From an uncultured Lachnospiraceae bacterium (GTDB lineage: Bacteria; Bacillota; Clostridia; Lachnospirales; Lachnospiraceae), in assembly GCA_910586005.1 (NCBI GenBank), contig CAJUHG010000053.1, positions 1-20,439 on the forward strand: DNA of 20,439 nt, read 5' to 3'. The notes under the pieces are model-generated. The model saw only the letters and a program-made list of their open reading frames with translations. It ran no database searches and was not told where the DNA came from. Of this stretch, positions 14,589-20,439 are shown one piece after another (the stretch's first letter is position 1; the number at the start of each line of letters is the position of its first letter). A program made the position numbers and the translations under genes.

Positions 14589-14936
14589 TTATTTCTCTTC
14601 TTCTTTTTCCTTAAAAATAATTTCATTTGGGTAAACTAGTCCTAATTTCGTCTTCGCTATTTGTTCTGTATATTCTCTTGTATTTACATATTTCTCATAT
14701 TCTTTCAGTTCTTTCTGACGTTGTTCTTCAGCTTCTAGCTGCTCCTGTAAGGATATCTCCTGTGCCTGATAAAACTGACTCTTTTCATATAAATAAACAA
14801 TCCGAATAGACATTACACCAACTATAATACCTGCAATCACTGTAATATGTATCATATTTGATTTATTTAGTTTTTTTATTCTTCGCATTCGGGTTCTTTC
14901 TGCACTTGCTCTTCGCGCTCTTTCACGTTTTTCCAT
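14589..14936 (-). CDS. divIC: Cell-division protein DivIC (FtsB family)
   Basis: A bitopic septum protein that pairs with FtsL and DivIB in the divisome and helps activate septal peptidoglycan synthesis. It has 115 residues: a very basic cytoplasmic N-terminus (1-27), one transmembrane helix (about 28-48), an extracellular coiled coil (about 50-85) and the terminal motif LGLVYPNEIIFK (98-109), which is the DivIC/FtsB hallmark. GAGGG eight bases upstream supports the start. In B. subtilis the gene also follows yabQ; the yabR gene usually found next is absent here, and a terminator follows instead. Identification rests on architecture, the terminal motif and synteny, and is secure. Confidence 0.92.
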   Translation of the reverse strand: MEKRERARRASAERTRMRRIKKLNKSNMIHITVIAGIIVGVMSIRIVYLYEKSQFYQAQEISLQEQLEAEEQRQKELKEYEKYVNTREYTEQIAKTKLGLVYPNEIIFKEKEEEK

Positions 14937-15076
14937 TCAATTTACCCTCTGACTTTTCACTTGAAATTTTCTATGAGTTCTTTAAAACTCTTATTTTGCG
15001 CTACCCTACTGGATGGCAGGTCATATAGCTATCTTTATTTTGAAAATATTAACTTTCAGAACAACTCCCATCCCAT

Positions 15077-15550
15077 TCACAATTTGCATATGCCCATTCT
15101 AACTGCTTTCCAAACTTTTTTCAATTGTTTTTTTAAAAAGCGTAAAAATTTTTTTACTAATTTTATTAGAAAATTTGTGGGTCTTTTCATAAAACTGGCT
15201 GTCCAAACAAGGGGTCTACTTACAAAAAATATTATTTTTTCTAATAAAAAAACACTTCCTTTCACCACCCAAGAACTAAACACCAAACTATAAAAAGACA
15301 TCCCTACCAAAACGCCACCTATAGCAAATCCTCTAATATATCCACTATTTTCTCTGTACAACATTGCAAACAATGCAACTGCACTTCCAATCCAAAATAG
15401 TAAATCTTCTGCTCCTATCAGCCATAATTTATGGGGAATTAATCTTCTAATAATACGAAGTAAATCATATACAAATAGTAAAATCATCCCAGTAAAAAGA
15501 GAGATTAATAGTACATCTGCTTCCTTTAAAATTTCTGCACTTACTTTCAT
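15077..15550 (-). CDS. yabQ: Spore cortex biosynthesis protein YabQ
   Basis: A mother-cell membrane protein required for spore cortex formation; its molecular role is not known. It has 157 residues with about three or four hydrophobic segments (about 11-29, 44-65, 72-93 and possibly 100-112) and a strongly basic C-terminal tail (KLVKKFLRFLKKQLKKVWK). The family feature VYDLLRIIRRLIPH follows the first membrane segment. The start codon overlaps the yabP stop by one base (TAATG), and no strong ribosome-binding site is close to the start, which suggests translation coupled to yabP. Synteny with yabP and divIC matches B. subtilis. Sporulation-specific expression is expected, but no sporulation promoter was identified. 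Confidence 0.92.
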   Translation of the reverse strand: MKVSAEILKEADVLLISLFTGMILLFVYDLLRIIRRLIPHKLWLIGAEDLLFWIGSAVALFAMLYRENSGYIRGFAIGGVLVGMSFYSLVFSSWVVKGSVFLLEKIIFFVSRPLVWTASFMKRPTNFLIKLVKKFLRFLKKQLKKVWKAVRMGICKL

Positions 15551-15834
15551 TACTTAAATAATCTTCCTAAAAAGGATTCATTTTGCTTTGCAGATGACTT
15601 TACATCTGAATAGGTAAAGCTATCTATTTTCCCCTCAATATCTATCTCTCCCTTTTCTAATGTCAAACGGTTCACGTGAAGATCATTCCCTTTTATCATT
15701 AGCATTCCCAGTTCTGTCTCCAACAAAATTTCTCCAACATCAAAAGAAAGCACATCTATAACACCATTTAACACGCCGTTTTTTCGATTGGATATTACAA
15801 TTTTATGACTGCCGGCCCCTGCTCTTTCTTCCAT
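15550..15834 (-). CDS. yabP: Sporulation protein YabP
   Basis: A small soluble sporulation protein required in B. subtilis for spore formation at the stage of engulfment or cortex; it is distantly related to YqfC, with unknown biochemistry. It has 94 residues from the start chosen here. The family motif HKIVISNRKNGVLNGVIDVL is at about 9-28, followed by VGEILLETELGMLMIKGNDLH and VNRLTLEKGEIDIEGKID. ATG at 15834 is preferred over 15852 because AAGGAGG lies seven bases before it and within the longer frame. That ribosome-binding site is buried in a long hairpin (15840-15897). The gene is translationally linked to yabQ. Confidence 0.93.
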   Translation of the reverse strand: MEERAGAGSHKIVISNRKNGVLNGVIDVLSFDVGEILLETELGMLMIKGNDLHVNRLTLEKGEIDIEGKIDSFTYSDVKSSAKQNESFLGRLFK

Positions 15835-15839
15835 ATAAA

Positions 15840-15897
15840 AACCTCCTTCCATATTTATAGGACTATGGATGTCCTTTTTAAATATATGAAGGAGGTT
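15840..15897 (-). promoter_or_regulatory. Hairpin sequestering the yabP ribosome-binding site
   Basis: In the minus-strand transcript AACCTCCTTC (15897-15888) pairs perfectly with GAAGGAGGTT (15849-15840), which contains the yabP Shine-Dalgarno. Inside are a 7-bp helix ATATTTA/TAAATAT and a 5-bp helix AGGAC/GTCCT with a 7-nt loop. The start codon follows the 3' arm by five bases. The left arm copies the anti-Shine-Dalgarno of 16S rRNA. The 3' arm runs into TTTTT, so a transcription attenuator is an alternative. Confidence 0.65.
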
Positions 15898-15998
15898 ACA
15901 TTTTATTCCTATTACTTGAATCTCTCACATTAAAGTCATAAGTTTGATGAAAGTACTTTTATTCCTTTTTTATATTGAGAATTTAATATTTACAATCC

Positions 15999-16238
15999 TC
16001 AAAGATATTTAAATAATTCTTTTGCTTCTTCTTTTTTACTTGTGTCTTGTAAATCCAATACTTCTACTTTAACATTCTTTGTTCCAAATCCAATTTCAAT
16101 GATATCTCCAACTTTTACATCAAAAGAAGCCTTTGCAACTTTGCCATTTACAGATACTCTCCCAGCATCACAAGCTTCATTTGCTACGGTTCTGCGTTTA
16201 ATTAAACGGGATACTTTTAAAAATTTATCAAGTCTCAT
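15999..16238 (-). CDS. rqcP: S4-domain protein RqcP (YabO)
   Basis: A small S4-type RNA-binding protein. In B. subtilis RqcP works with RqcH on stalled 50S subunits, supporting C-terminal alanine tailing of unfinished chains. It has 79 residues, and almost the whole protein is the S4 fold: MRLDKFLKVSRLIKRRTVAN, GRVSVNGKVAKAS and VKVGDIIEIGF. The start at 16238 is chosen over 16259 because GGAGG lies five bases before this ATG and the family begins with MRLDKFLK. It is upstream of yabP by 164 bases. Upstream are two short dyads, ATACTC/GAGTAT (16273-16287) and TGCCC/GGGCA (16292-16304), in which no standard promoter could be assigned. Confidence 0.93.
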   Translation of the reverse strand: MRLDKFLKVSRLIKRRTVANEACDAGRVSVNGKVAKASFDVKVGDIIEIGFGTKNVKVEVLDLQDTSKKEEAKELFKYL

Positions 16239-16272
16239 AATTTCCTCCATTCTGTGCATTTTTCAACACATC

Positions 16273-16304
16273 ATACTCTGTGAGTATATTATGCCCTGCG
16301 GGCA
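16273..16304. repeat. Two short dyads upstream of rqcP
   Basis: ATACTC TGT GAGTAT at 16273-16287 and TGCCC TGC GGGCA at 16292-16304 are perfect inverted repeats with 3-base loops, 35 bases upstream of the rqcP start. They could be operators or leader hairpins. Confidence 0.4.
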
Positions 16305-16312
16305 CATTTATA

Positions 16313-16491
16313 ACAATAGAACGTTCGCAAAGCACGCTTTCTATTGTTTTATTCTATAGGAAAGATACTTTCATGTGACAAGGTATTTCTTATAGAAATC
16401 GAGTAAAGAAGATTTATCTTCTTCTGCTCACGCGTAACCCGTGCACCGCTTTAGGGGCTTATTTCCTCTGTATGGGTCTGTACATAAAAAA
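16313..16491. repeat. Structured intergenic repeat, copy B
   Basis: A 35-nt hairpin, 16313-16347, is in inverted orientation relative to copies A and C; its complement matches copy C at 32 of 35 positions. A second hairpin at 16400-16429 has the perfect core AAGAAGAT/ATCTTCTT. A tail ending TACATAAAAAA (16481-16491) aligns with copy A. It sits directly downstream of the hup terminator region. Confidence 0.7.
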
Positions 16492-16518
16492 GAGAGCTTT
16501 CCCAAATGAAAGCCCTCT
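16485..16518 (-). terminator. Terminator after hup
   Basis: AGAGGGCTTTC/GAAAGCTCTCT (16518-16491), eleven pairs with one G-T, a six-base loop and six T residues following. It begins 18 bases after the hup stop. Confidence 0.88.
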
Positions 16519-16536
16519 GTAATGTCATAAACTTAA

Positions 16537-16812
16537 TTACTGGTTTACCATATCTTTCAAAGCTTTTCCTGCCTTAAACTTAGGTGCTTTGGAAGCTGGA
16601 ATCTCCATTTCCTCACCACTTTGAGGATTTCTTCCGGTTCTTGCTGCTCTCTCAGAAACTTCAAAAGTACCAAATCCTACTAATTGAATTTTCTCTCCTT
16701 TTTTTAATTCTTCTGCAACTACATCTGTAAATGCTTTCAATGCCTTTTCTGCATCTTTCTTGGATAATTGGGCTTTTTCAGACATTGCTGCAATTAATTC
16801 TGCTTTGTTCAT
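16537..16812 (-). CDS. hup: DNA-binding protein HU
   Basis: A dimeric nucleoid protein that bends and compacts DNA. It has 91 residues, the standard HU length. The helical N-terminus is MNKAELIAAMSEKAQLSKKD, the core is LVGFGTFEVSERAARTGRNP (44-63), and the DNA-minor-groove arm covers about 53-75, ending in IPASKAPKFKAGKALK. GGAGG is nine bases before the ATG. It has its own promoter about 180 bases upstream and a strong terminator. A hup gene beside rqcP-yabP-yabQ is common in clostridia. Confidence 0.97.
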   Translation of the reverse strand: MNKAELIAAMSEKAQLSKKDAEKALKAFTDVVAEELKKGEKIQLVGFGTFEVSERAARTGRNPQSGEEMEIPASKAPKFKAGKALKDMVNQ

Positions 16813-16995
16813 GACAAAATTCCTCCTCTGGATTATCTTCTATAAATGATATTGTGGCCTGATTTCTATCAAAGTAACAATTTGATATATTGAACTAAAT
16901 ACTCTACAACAAGATGCCAACTATGAAATCTTACATGTACCATCTCATTGCTTTCGAATGAATAAAATTACTTTTCAAGACTACCCACACACATA

Positions 16996-17024
16996 TTTAT
17001 ACTTGTTTTTATATTGTTTGTCAA
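16996..17024 (-). promoter_or_regulatory. Sigma-A-like promoter of hup
   Basis: Perfect TTGACA (17024-17019) and TATAAA (17001-16996) are 17 bp apart on the minus strand, leaving a leader of about 175 bases. In the rest of the gap 16813-17146 nothing else is clear beyond the weak terminator at 17058-17075. Confidence 0.75.
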
Positions 17025-17054
17025 GAAATTTTCCATATATGAATTCTTATTCTC

Positions 17055-17075
17055 TAAAAACAAGTACTCTTGCTT
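17055..17075 (-). terminator. Weak terminator after pgcA
   Basis: AAGCAAG/CTTGTTT (17075-17058), seven pairs including one G-T, with a 4-base loop, ending in T residues. It is 72 bases after the pgcA stop. Confidence 0.35.
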
Positions 17076-17146
17076 CTAAAACCTTTGATCTATCATCTTC
17101 ACAGATATTAATTTTAATATTCTCCTCCAATTTACTTCTAATAGTT

Positions 17147-18880
17147 TTATAACATTTTATCAATTAATGCAAGCACTTCTTTTCCTAACTTTTCTGATTT
17201 CTCTTCTGCATCAGAAAAAGATGTCCCTTTGATACCATAATAAAACTTTACTTTTGGCTCTGTACCAGAAGGTCTAACACATACCCATGCATCTTCTGTT
17301 AAATCATAATAAAGTACATTAGAAGAAGGAAGACCCGTAGAAGTTACTTCTCCACTTGCCATATTTTGAATGGTATCTTTCTTATAATCTCTTGCAGATA
17401 TCACTTGATAAGTACCAATTTCTGTTGGAGTATTTTCTCTTAACGTATCCATAATTGTTTGTATTTTTTCTAATCCTTCAATCCCCTTTAAAGTAATCGC
17501 TTTTACATCATCCTTATAGTATCCATAACGCTCATACATGGCAAGCATAGCATCCCATAAAGTCATGTTTTTGGTTTTATAATAAGCTGCTGCTTCACAT
17601 AAGGTCATAGAAGCTGCTACTGCATCATTATCTCTTGCATAAGTTCCAATCAAACAACCATAGCTTTCTTCCATACCAAACAAGTAAGTTCCTTTTCCTG
17701 TATTTTCAAATTGCAACATTTTCTGTCCAATAAACTTAAATCCAGTTAATACTTCTATCAATGCAATTCCATAATATTTTGCAATAGCATCTGCCATATT
17801 AGTAGTAACAATAGACTTAATAAAGGCTCCATCCTCAGGAAGTCCTTCTTTTTCTTTTCTTTGACCAATAATATAATCACCAATCAAACAACCTGACATA
17901 TTTCCTGTCAAACTATGATATTCTCCGGTTTTTGAATCCTTTACATACACTCCAAGACGATCTGCATCAGGATCTGTAGCGAGGATTAAATCTGCATTCA
18001 CTTCTTTTCCTAACTTTAACCCCAATTGAAAAGCTTCTTCCGCTTCTGGATTTGGATAACTTACAGTTGGAAATTCACCATCAGGTAATTCTTGCTCAGA
18101 AACTACATAAACATTTTCAAATCCTAATTCTTTTAACACACGACGCACTGGAATATTACCAGTTCCATGTAATGGAGAATATACAATTTTCATATCCTTT
18201 GCTACTGCATCAATACAATCCTGACGCAAAACTAAACTTTTCAATTCTTCCATATAAGAATCATCAATATCTTTCCCTATTGTAATATAAAGTCCTGCTT
18301 TTTTAGCCTCTTCTTTTTCCATTGTCTTTACAGTAGCATAATCTGTTACCTTTTTTACCTCATCCATAATTCCTTTATCATGAGGAGGTGTAATCTGTGC
18401 ACCATCTTCCCAATATACTTTATACCCATTATATTCAGGAGGATTATGACTAGCAGTAATGTTAATTCCTGCAATACATCCTAATTTACGAACCGCATAA
18501 GATAATTCTGGAGTTGGTCTTAACGATTCAAATACATATGCTTTTATTCCATTTGCAGCTAGGCAAAGAGCAGCCTCATCTGCAAATTCCGGTGACATTC
18601 TTCGAGAATCATATGTGATAGCAACTCCTTTTGCTTGTCCATCTAAAATTGCAATATAATTTGCAAGTCCTTGGGTTGCCTTACGCACTGTATAAATATT
18701 CATACGATTTGTTCCAGCTCCAATTACACCACGAAGTCCTGCTGTTCCAAATTCTAAATCCATATAAAAACGTTCTTCTATCTCTTTTTCATTATCTGAA
18801 ATCCCTTTTAATTCTGCTTTTGTTTTTTCATCAAAATATGGGTTCTCTAACCAATCCTTATAAATCTCTTTGTAATCCAT
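17147..18880 (-). CDS. pgcA: Phosphoglucomutase/phosphomannomutase
   Basis: An alpha-D-phosphohexomutase interconverting glucose 1- and 6-phosphate (possibly the mannose phosphates), feeding UDP-glucose and storage-polymer synthesis. The 577 residues match the long PgcA type of Firmicutes. Four signature loops are present: the phosphoserine loop TASHNPPEYNG with S144, the metal loop DPDADR (303-308), the sugar-recognition loop GMEESYG (402-408) and the phosphate loop RPSGTEPK (536-543). The N-terminal FGTAGLRG (44-51) is typical. AAGGAGG five bases before ATG fixes the start. It is monocistronic with its own promoter and is functionally related to the GH13 enzyme through glucose 1-phosphate metabolism, though not adjacent to it. 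Confidence 0.96.
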   Translation of the reverse strand: MDYKEIYKDWLENPYFDEKTKAELKGISDNEKEIEERFYMDLEFGTAGLRGVIGAGTNRMNIYTVRKATQGLANYIAILDGQAKGVAITYDSRRMSPEFADEAALCLAANGIKAYVFESLRPTPELSYAVRKLGCIAGINITASHNPPEYNGYKVYWEDGAQITPPHDKGIMDEVKKVTDYATVKTMEKEEAKKAGLYITIGKDIDDSYMEELKSLVLRQDCIDAVAKDMKIVYSPLHGTGNIPVRRVLKELGFENVYVVSEQELPDGEFPTVSYPNPEAEEAFQLGLKLGKEVNADLILATDPDADRLGVYVKDSKTGEYHSLTGNMSGCLIGDYIIGQRKEKEGLPEDGAFIKSIVTTNMADAIAKYYGIALIEVLTGFKFIGQKMLQFENTGKGTYLFGMEESYGCLIGTYARDNDAVAASMTLCEAAAYYKTKNMTLWDAMLAMYERYGYYKDDVKAITLKGIEGLEKIQTIMDTLRENTPTEIGTYQVISARDYKKDTIQNMASGEVTSTGLPSSNVLYYDLTEDAWVCVRPSGTEPKVKFYYGIKGTSFSDAEEKSEKLGKEVLALIDKML

Positions 18881-18942
18881 TTTTTTCCTCCTTATCTCAT
18901 TTTATGTCTTTCTCTTTTTCTCACTATGTTTTTTCATTGTTT

Positions 18943-18971
18943 ATAATACTTTATGAATAGATTTTTCTCAA
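18943..18971 (-). promoter_or_regulatory. Sigma-A-like promoter of pgcA
   Basis: TTGAGA (18971-18966) and TATTAT (18948-18943) are 17 bp apart on the minus strand, about 60 bases before the start codon. Confidence 0.6.
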
Positions 18972-19003
18972 CTATTTTTTTATTTAACATGAAAGTATTT
19001 TTC

Positions 19004-19029
19004 ATATTCAGGCACAAGGGTCTGAATAT
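19004..19029. repeat. Inverted repeat upstream of the pgcA promoter
   Basis: ATATTCAG (19004-19011) and CTGAATAT (19022-19029) form a perfect 8-bp dyad with a 10-base loop, about 33 bp upstream of the -35. It could be an operator or the end of an upstream transcript. Confidence 0.4.
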
Positions 19030-19068
19030 AGGAAAACTTAATAGGTATAAGCAAGTAGACCATTGGTC

Positions 19069-19168
19069 GGATTGCAAATACATACAGCGATTGCTACCAT
19101 GCATATATTAAGGTTCGTAAACTTTTCTTGTATGGGATTGCAAATACATACAGTGATTGCCACCATGC
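19069..19168. repeat. 34-bp direct repeat, two copies
   Basis: 19069-19102 and 19135-19168 match at 32 of 34 positions. Both begin GGATTGCAAATACATACAG and end ACCATGC, and their starts are 66 bp apart. No coding frame covers them. The remaining part of the gap (19169-19410) shows nothing I can interpret. Confidence 0.75.
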
Positions 19169-19410
19169 GTAGCAGGAAACAATCAACCTTTCTAAGTGAT
19201 AATTAGATAAGTTGATATAAACTTGTCCACTTTGTTCTTATAAAAATACCGAATGTAAATTACTATCTAATTTCACATTATTTTCAACCTTTTTTGTGTT
19301 ACCGACCGAATTTATTATATCATATTATTTTCTATTTATCAATACTTCATACTAAAACACAACTTATCTCATATCTAAGAAATAAAAAACATTATTATTT
19401 CCTTTGCTAA

Positions 19411-20439
19411 TTATTGTTGTTTATTATTTTCTTTATTGCTGTTATTATCATTACTATTATTACTGCTATTACTGTTGTTATTATTGTTATTATCCTTGTT
19501 ATTATTAGTGTTGTTGTTATTATCCTTGTTATTATTAGTGTTGTTGTTATTATCGTTGCTATTATTATTGTTGGTGTTGTTATTATCTTTGTTATTATTG
19601 TTGGTATTATTGTTATTGCTATTATTGCTATTATTGTTATTATTATCCTTGTTATTATCGTTATTATTGTTGGTATTGTTATTATCGTTGTTATTATCGT
19701 TATTATTGTTGGTATTGCTGTTATTATCGTTGTTATTGCTATCGTTATTATTGTTGTTATTGCTATTGTTATTATTGTTATTGCTGTTGTTATTATTGTT
19801 GGTATTGCTGTTATTATTGTTATTGCTGTTGTTATTATTGTTGGTATTGTTGTTATTATTGTTATTGCTGTTGTTATTATTGTTGGTATTGCTGCTATTA
19901 TTGTTGTTGGTATTATTGTTATTACTATTGTTATTGTTGTTATTGTTATTATTATTGTTATTGCTGTTATTATTGTTGGTATTGCTGTTATTGTTGTTGC
20001 TGTTATTATTGTTGTTGCTGTTATTGTTATTGCTATTATTGTTATTACTGTTATTGTTGTTATTGCTATTGTTGTTATTGCTATTATTGTTATTACTGTT
20101 ATTGTTGTTATTGTTATTGTTGTTATTGCTATTATTGTTGTTATTGTTATTGTTGTTATTGCTATTATTGTTATTACTGTTATTGTTGTTATTGTTATTG
20201 TTGTTATTGCTATTATTGTTATTGCTGTTATTATTGTTGGTATTACTATTGTTATTGTTGTTGTTATTGCTATTATTGTTATTGCTATTACTGTTGTTAT
20301 TGCTATTACTGTTGTTATTATTGTTGTTATTGCTGTTATTATTGGTATTATTATTGCTATTGGTATTATTATTGCTATTGGTATTCAGGATAACCGCATA
20401 AAAAGTTATTACCAATAAAGGGTTTTTATAACCTGTTTT
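19411..20439 (-). CDS. Asn-rich low-complexity protein (5' end outside the window)
   Basis: An open frame on the minus strand running from the right window edge to TAA at 19411. About 322 residues are a low-complexity tract in which roughly three quarters are Asn. Ser dominates the other positions in the N-terminal half, and Thr, Asp and Lys appear toward the C-terminus (repeated NNNTNNNKDN), ending KENNKQQ. The edge-proximal residues KTGYKNPLLVITFYAVILN are basic then hydrophobic, like a signal peptide or membrane anchor, so the true start probably lies just outside. A TTG at 20415 has no ribosome-binding site. Strand choice: T/C changes fall mainly at third codon positions (AAT/AAC, AGT/AGC) and are silent here, second-position changes (to Ser or Thr) are fewer and first-position changes (to Asp) rarest. 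Both plus-strand frames stop as soon as the repeat ends. The function is unknown; a non-coding repeat is not excluded. Confidence 0.55.
   Translation of the reverse strand, partial: KTGYKNPLLVITFYAVILNTNSNNNTNSNNNTNNNSNNNNNNNSNSNNNSNSNNNNSNNNNNNNSNTNNNNSNNNNSNNNNNNNNNNSNNNNSNNNNNNNNNNSNNNNNNNNNNSNNNNSNNNNSNNNNNSNNNNSNNNNSNNNNNSNNNNSNTNNNNSNNNNNNNNNNNNSNNNNTNNNNSSNTNNNNNSNNNNNNNTNNNNNSNNNNNSNTNNNNNSNNNNNNSNNNNNNDSNNNDNNSNTNNNNDNNNDNNNTNNNNDNNKDNNNNNSNNSNNNNTNNNNKDNNNTNNNNSNDNNNNTNNNKDNNNNTNNNKDNNNNNNSNSSNNSNDNNSNKENNKQQ
19432..20383. repeat. About 950-bp trinucleotide-based repeat tract
   Basis: Almost entirely GTT/ATT-type triplets with GCT, GGT, ACT and occasional others on the plus strand. 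Higher-order tandem units are visible: a 30-bp unit repeated exactly at 19486-19515 and 19516-19545; a 42-bp unit at 19756-19797, 19798-19839 and 19840-19881; and a 48-bp unit at 20038-20085, 20086-20133 and 20167-20214, interrupted by a 33-bp partial copy. All unit lengths are multiples of three. Confidence 0.9.

Noticed and set aside
14961..15293. 110-codon plus-strand frame over the yabQ 3' part
   Set aside because: It is antisense to yabQ and has no ribosome-binding site of note.
17047..17130. Minus-strand frame after pgcA reading KINICEDDRSKVLEARVLVFRE behind GGAGGAG, resembling the start of a response regulator
   Set aside because: It is only 23-27 codons with no good start codon (ATT or TTG) and overlaps a possible terminator hairpin. 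The resemblance is too short to call a gene remnant.
19432..20383. CRISPR array
   Set aside because: The tract consists of triplet-based tandem units with no unique spacers, and no cas genes are nearby.
19414..20418. Long plus-strand frames rich in Ile/Val or Leu over the repeat tract
   Set aside because: They exist only because a triplet repeat without stops is open in several frames. They end immediately outside the tract, lack ribosome-binding sites, and would place the frequent T/C changes at first or second codon positions.

Overview
The window is low-GC DNA from an endospore-forming Firmicute, most likely a clostridium of the Lachnospiraceae type. That placement is inferred from gene content and order; no 16S rRNA is present. 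Sporulation genes dpaA, dpaB, yabP, yabQ and spoIIE are all present. The order hup-rqcP-yabP-yabQ-divIC-spoIIE-tilS-hpt-ftsH is a conserved Bacillus/Clostridium chromosomal block. Apart from the dpaAB pair at the left edge, everything is on the minus strand.

Layout: 1-1293 holds dpaA (5' end outside the window) and dpaB, which make the spore dipicolinate, and ends at a bidirectional terminator facing a small DUF3006-like gene. 1736-2584 encodes a sigma-70-like protein that lacks region 4. 3139-5220 is a DUF255/YyaL thioredoxin-fold protein. 5431-5628 carries tRNA-Tyr and tRNA-Leu with a clear promoter and terminator. 5935-8040 is an intracellular GH13 alpha-glucan hydrolase. 8572-16812 is the conserved block, with FtsH, Hpt, TilS and SpoIIE tightly linked and DivIC, YabQ, YabP, RqcP and HU upstream. 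17147-18880 is a phosphoglucomutase. From 19411 to the right edge runs a reading frame of which roughly three quarters of the residues are asparagine, encoded by about 950 bp of trinucleotide repeat.

Regulation visible in the sequence: spoIIE has a promoter with consensus-like -35 and -10 elements 21 bp apart and sequences resembling Spo0A boxes, the same unusual design known for Bacillus subtilis spoIIE. yabP has its Shine-Dalgarno sequence inside a long hairpin whose other arm is an anti-Shine-Dalgarno sequence. Several ordinary sigma-A-like promoters and intrinsic terminators can be placed.

The gene-poor gaps hold structured repeats: a family of 35-nt hairpins in three gaps just downstream of minus-strand genes, a 160-bp element with terminal inverted repeats beside the tRNAs, and a 34-bp direct repeat upstream of the phosphoglucomutase gene. 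The least explained items are the Asn-rich frame, the hairpin family, the yabP hairpin and the sigma-like protein without region 4.
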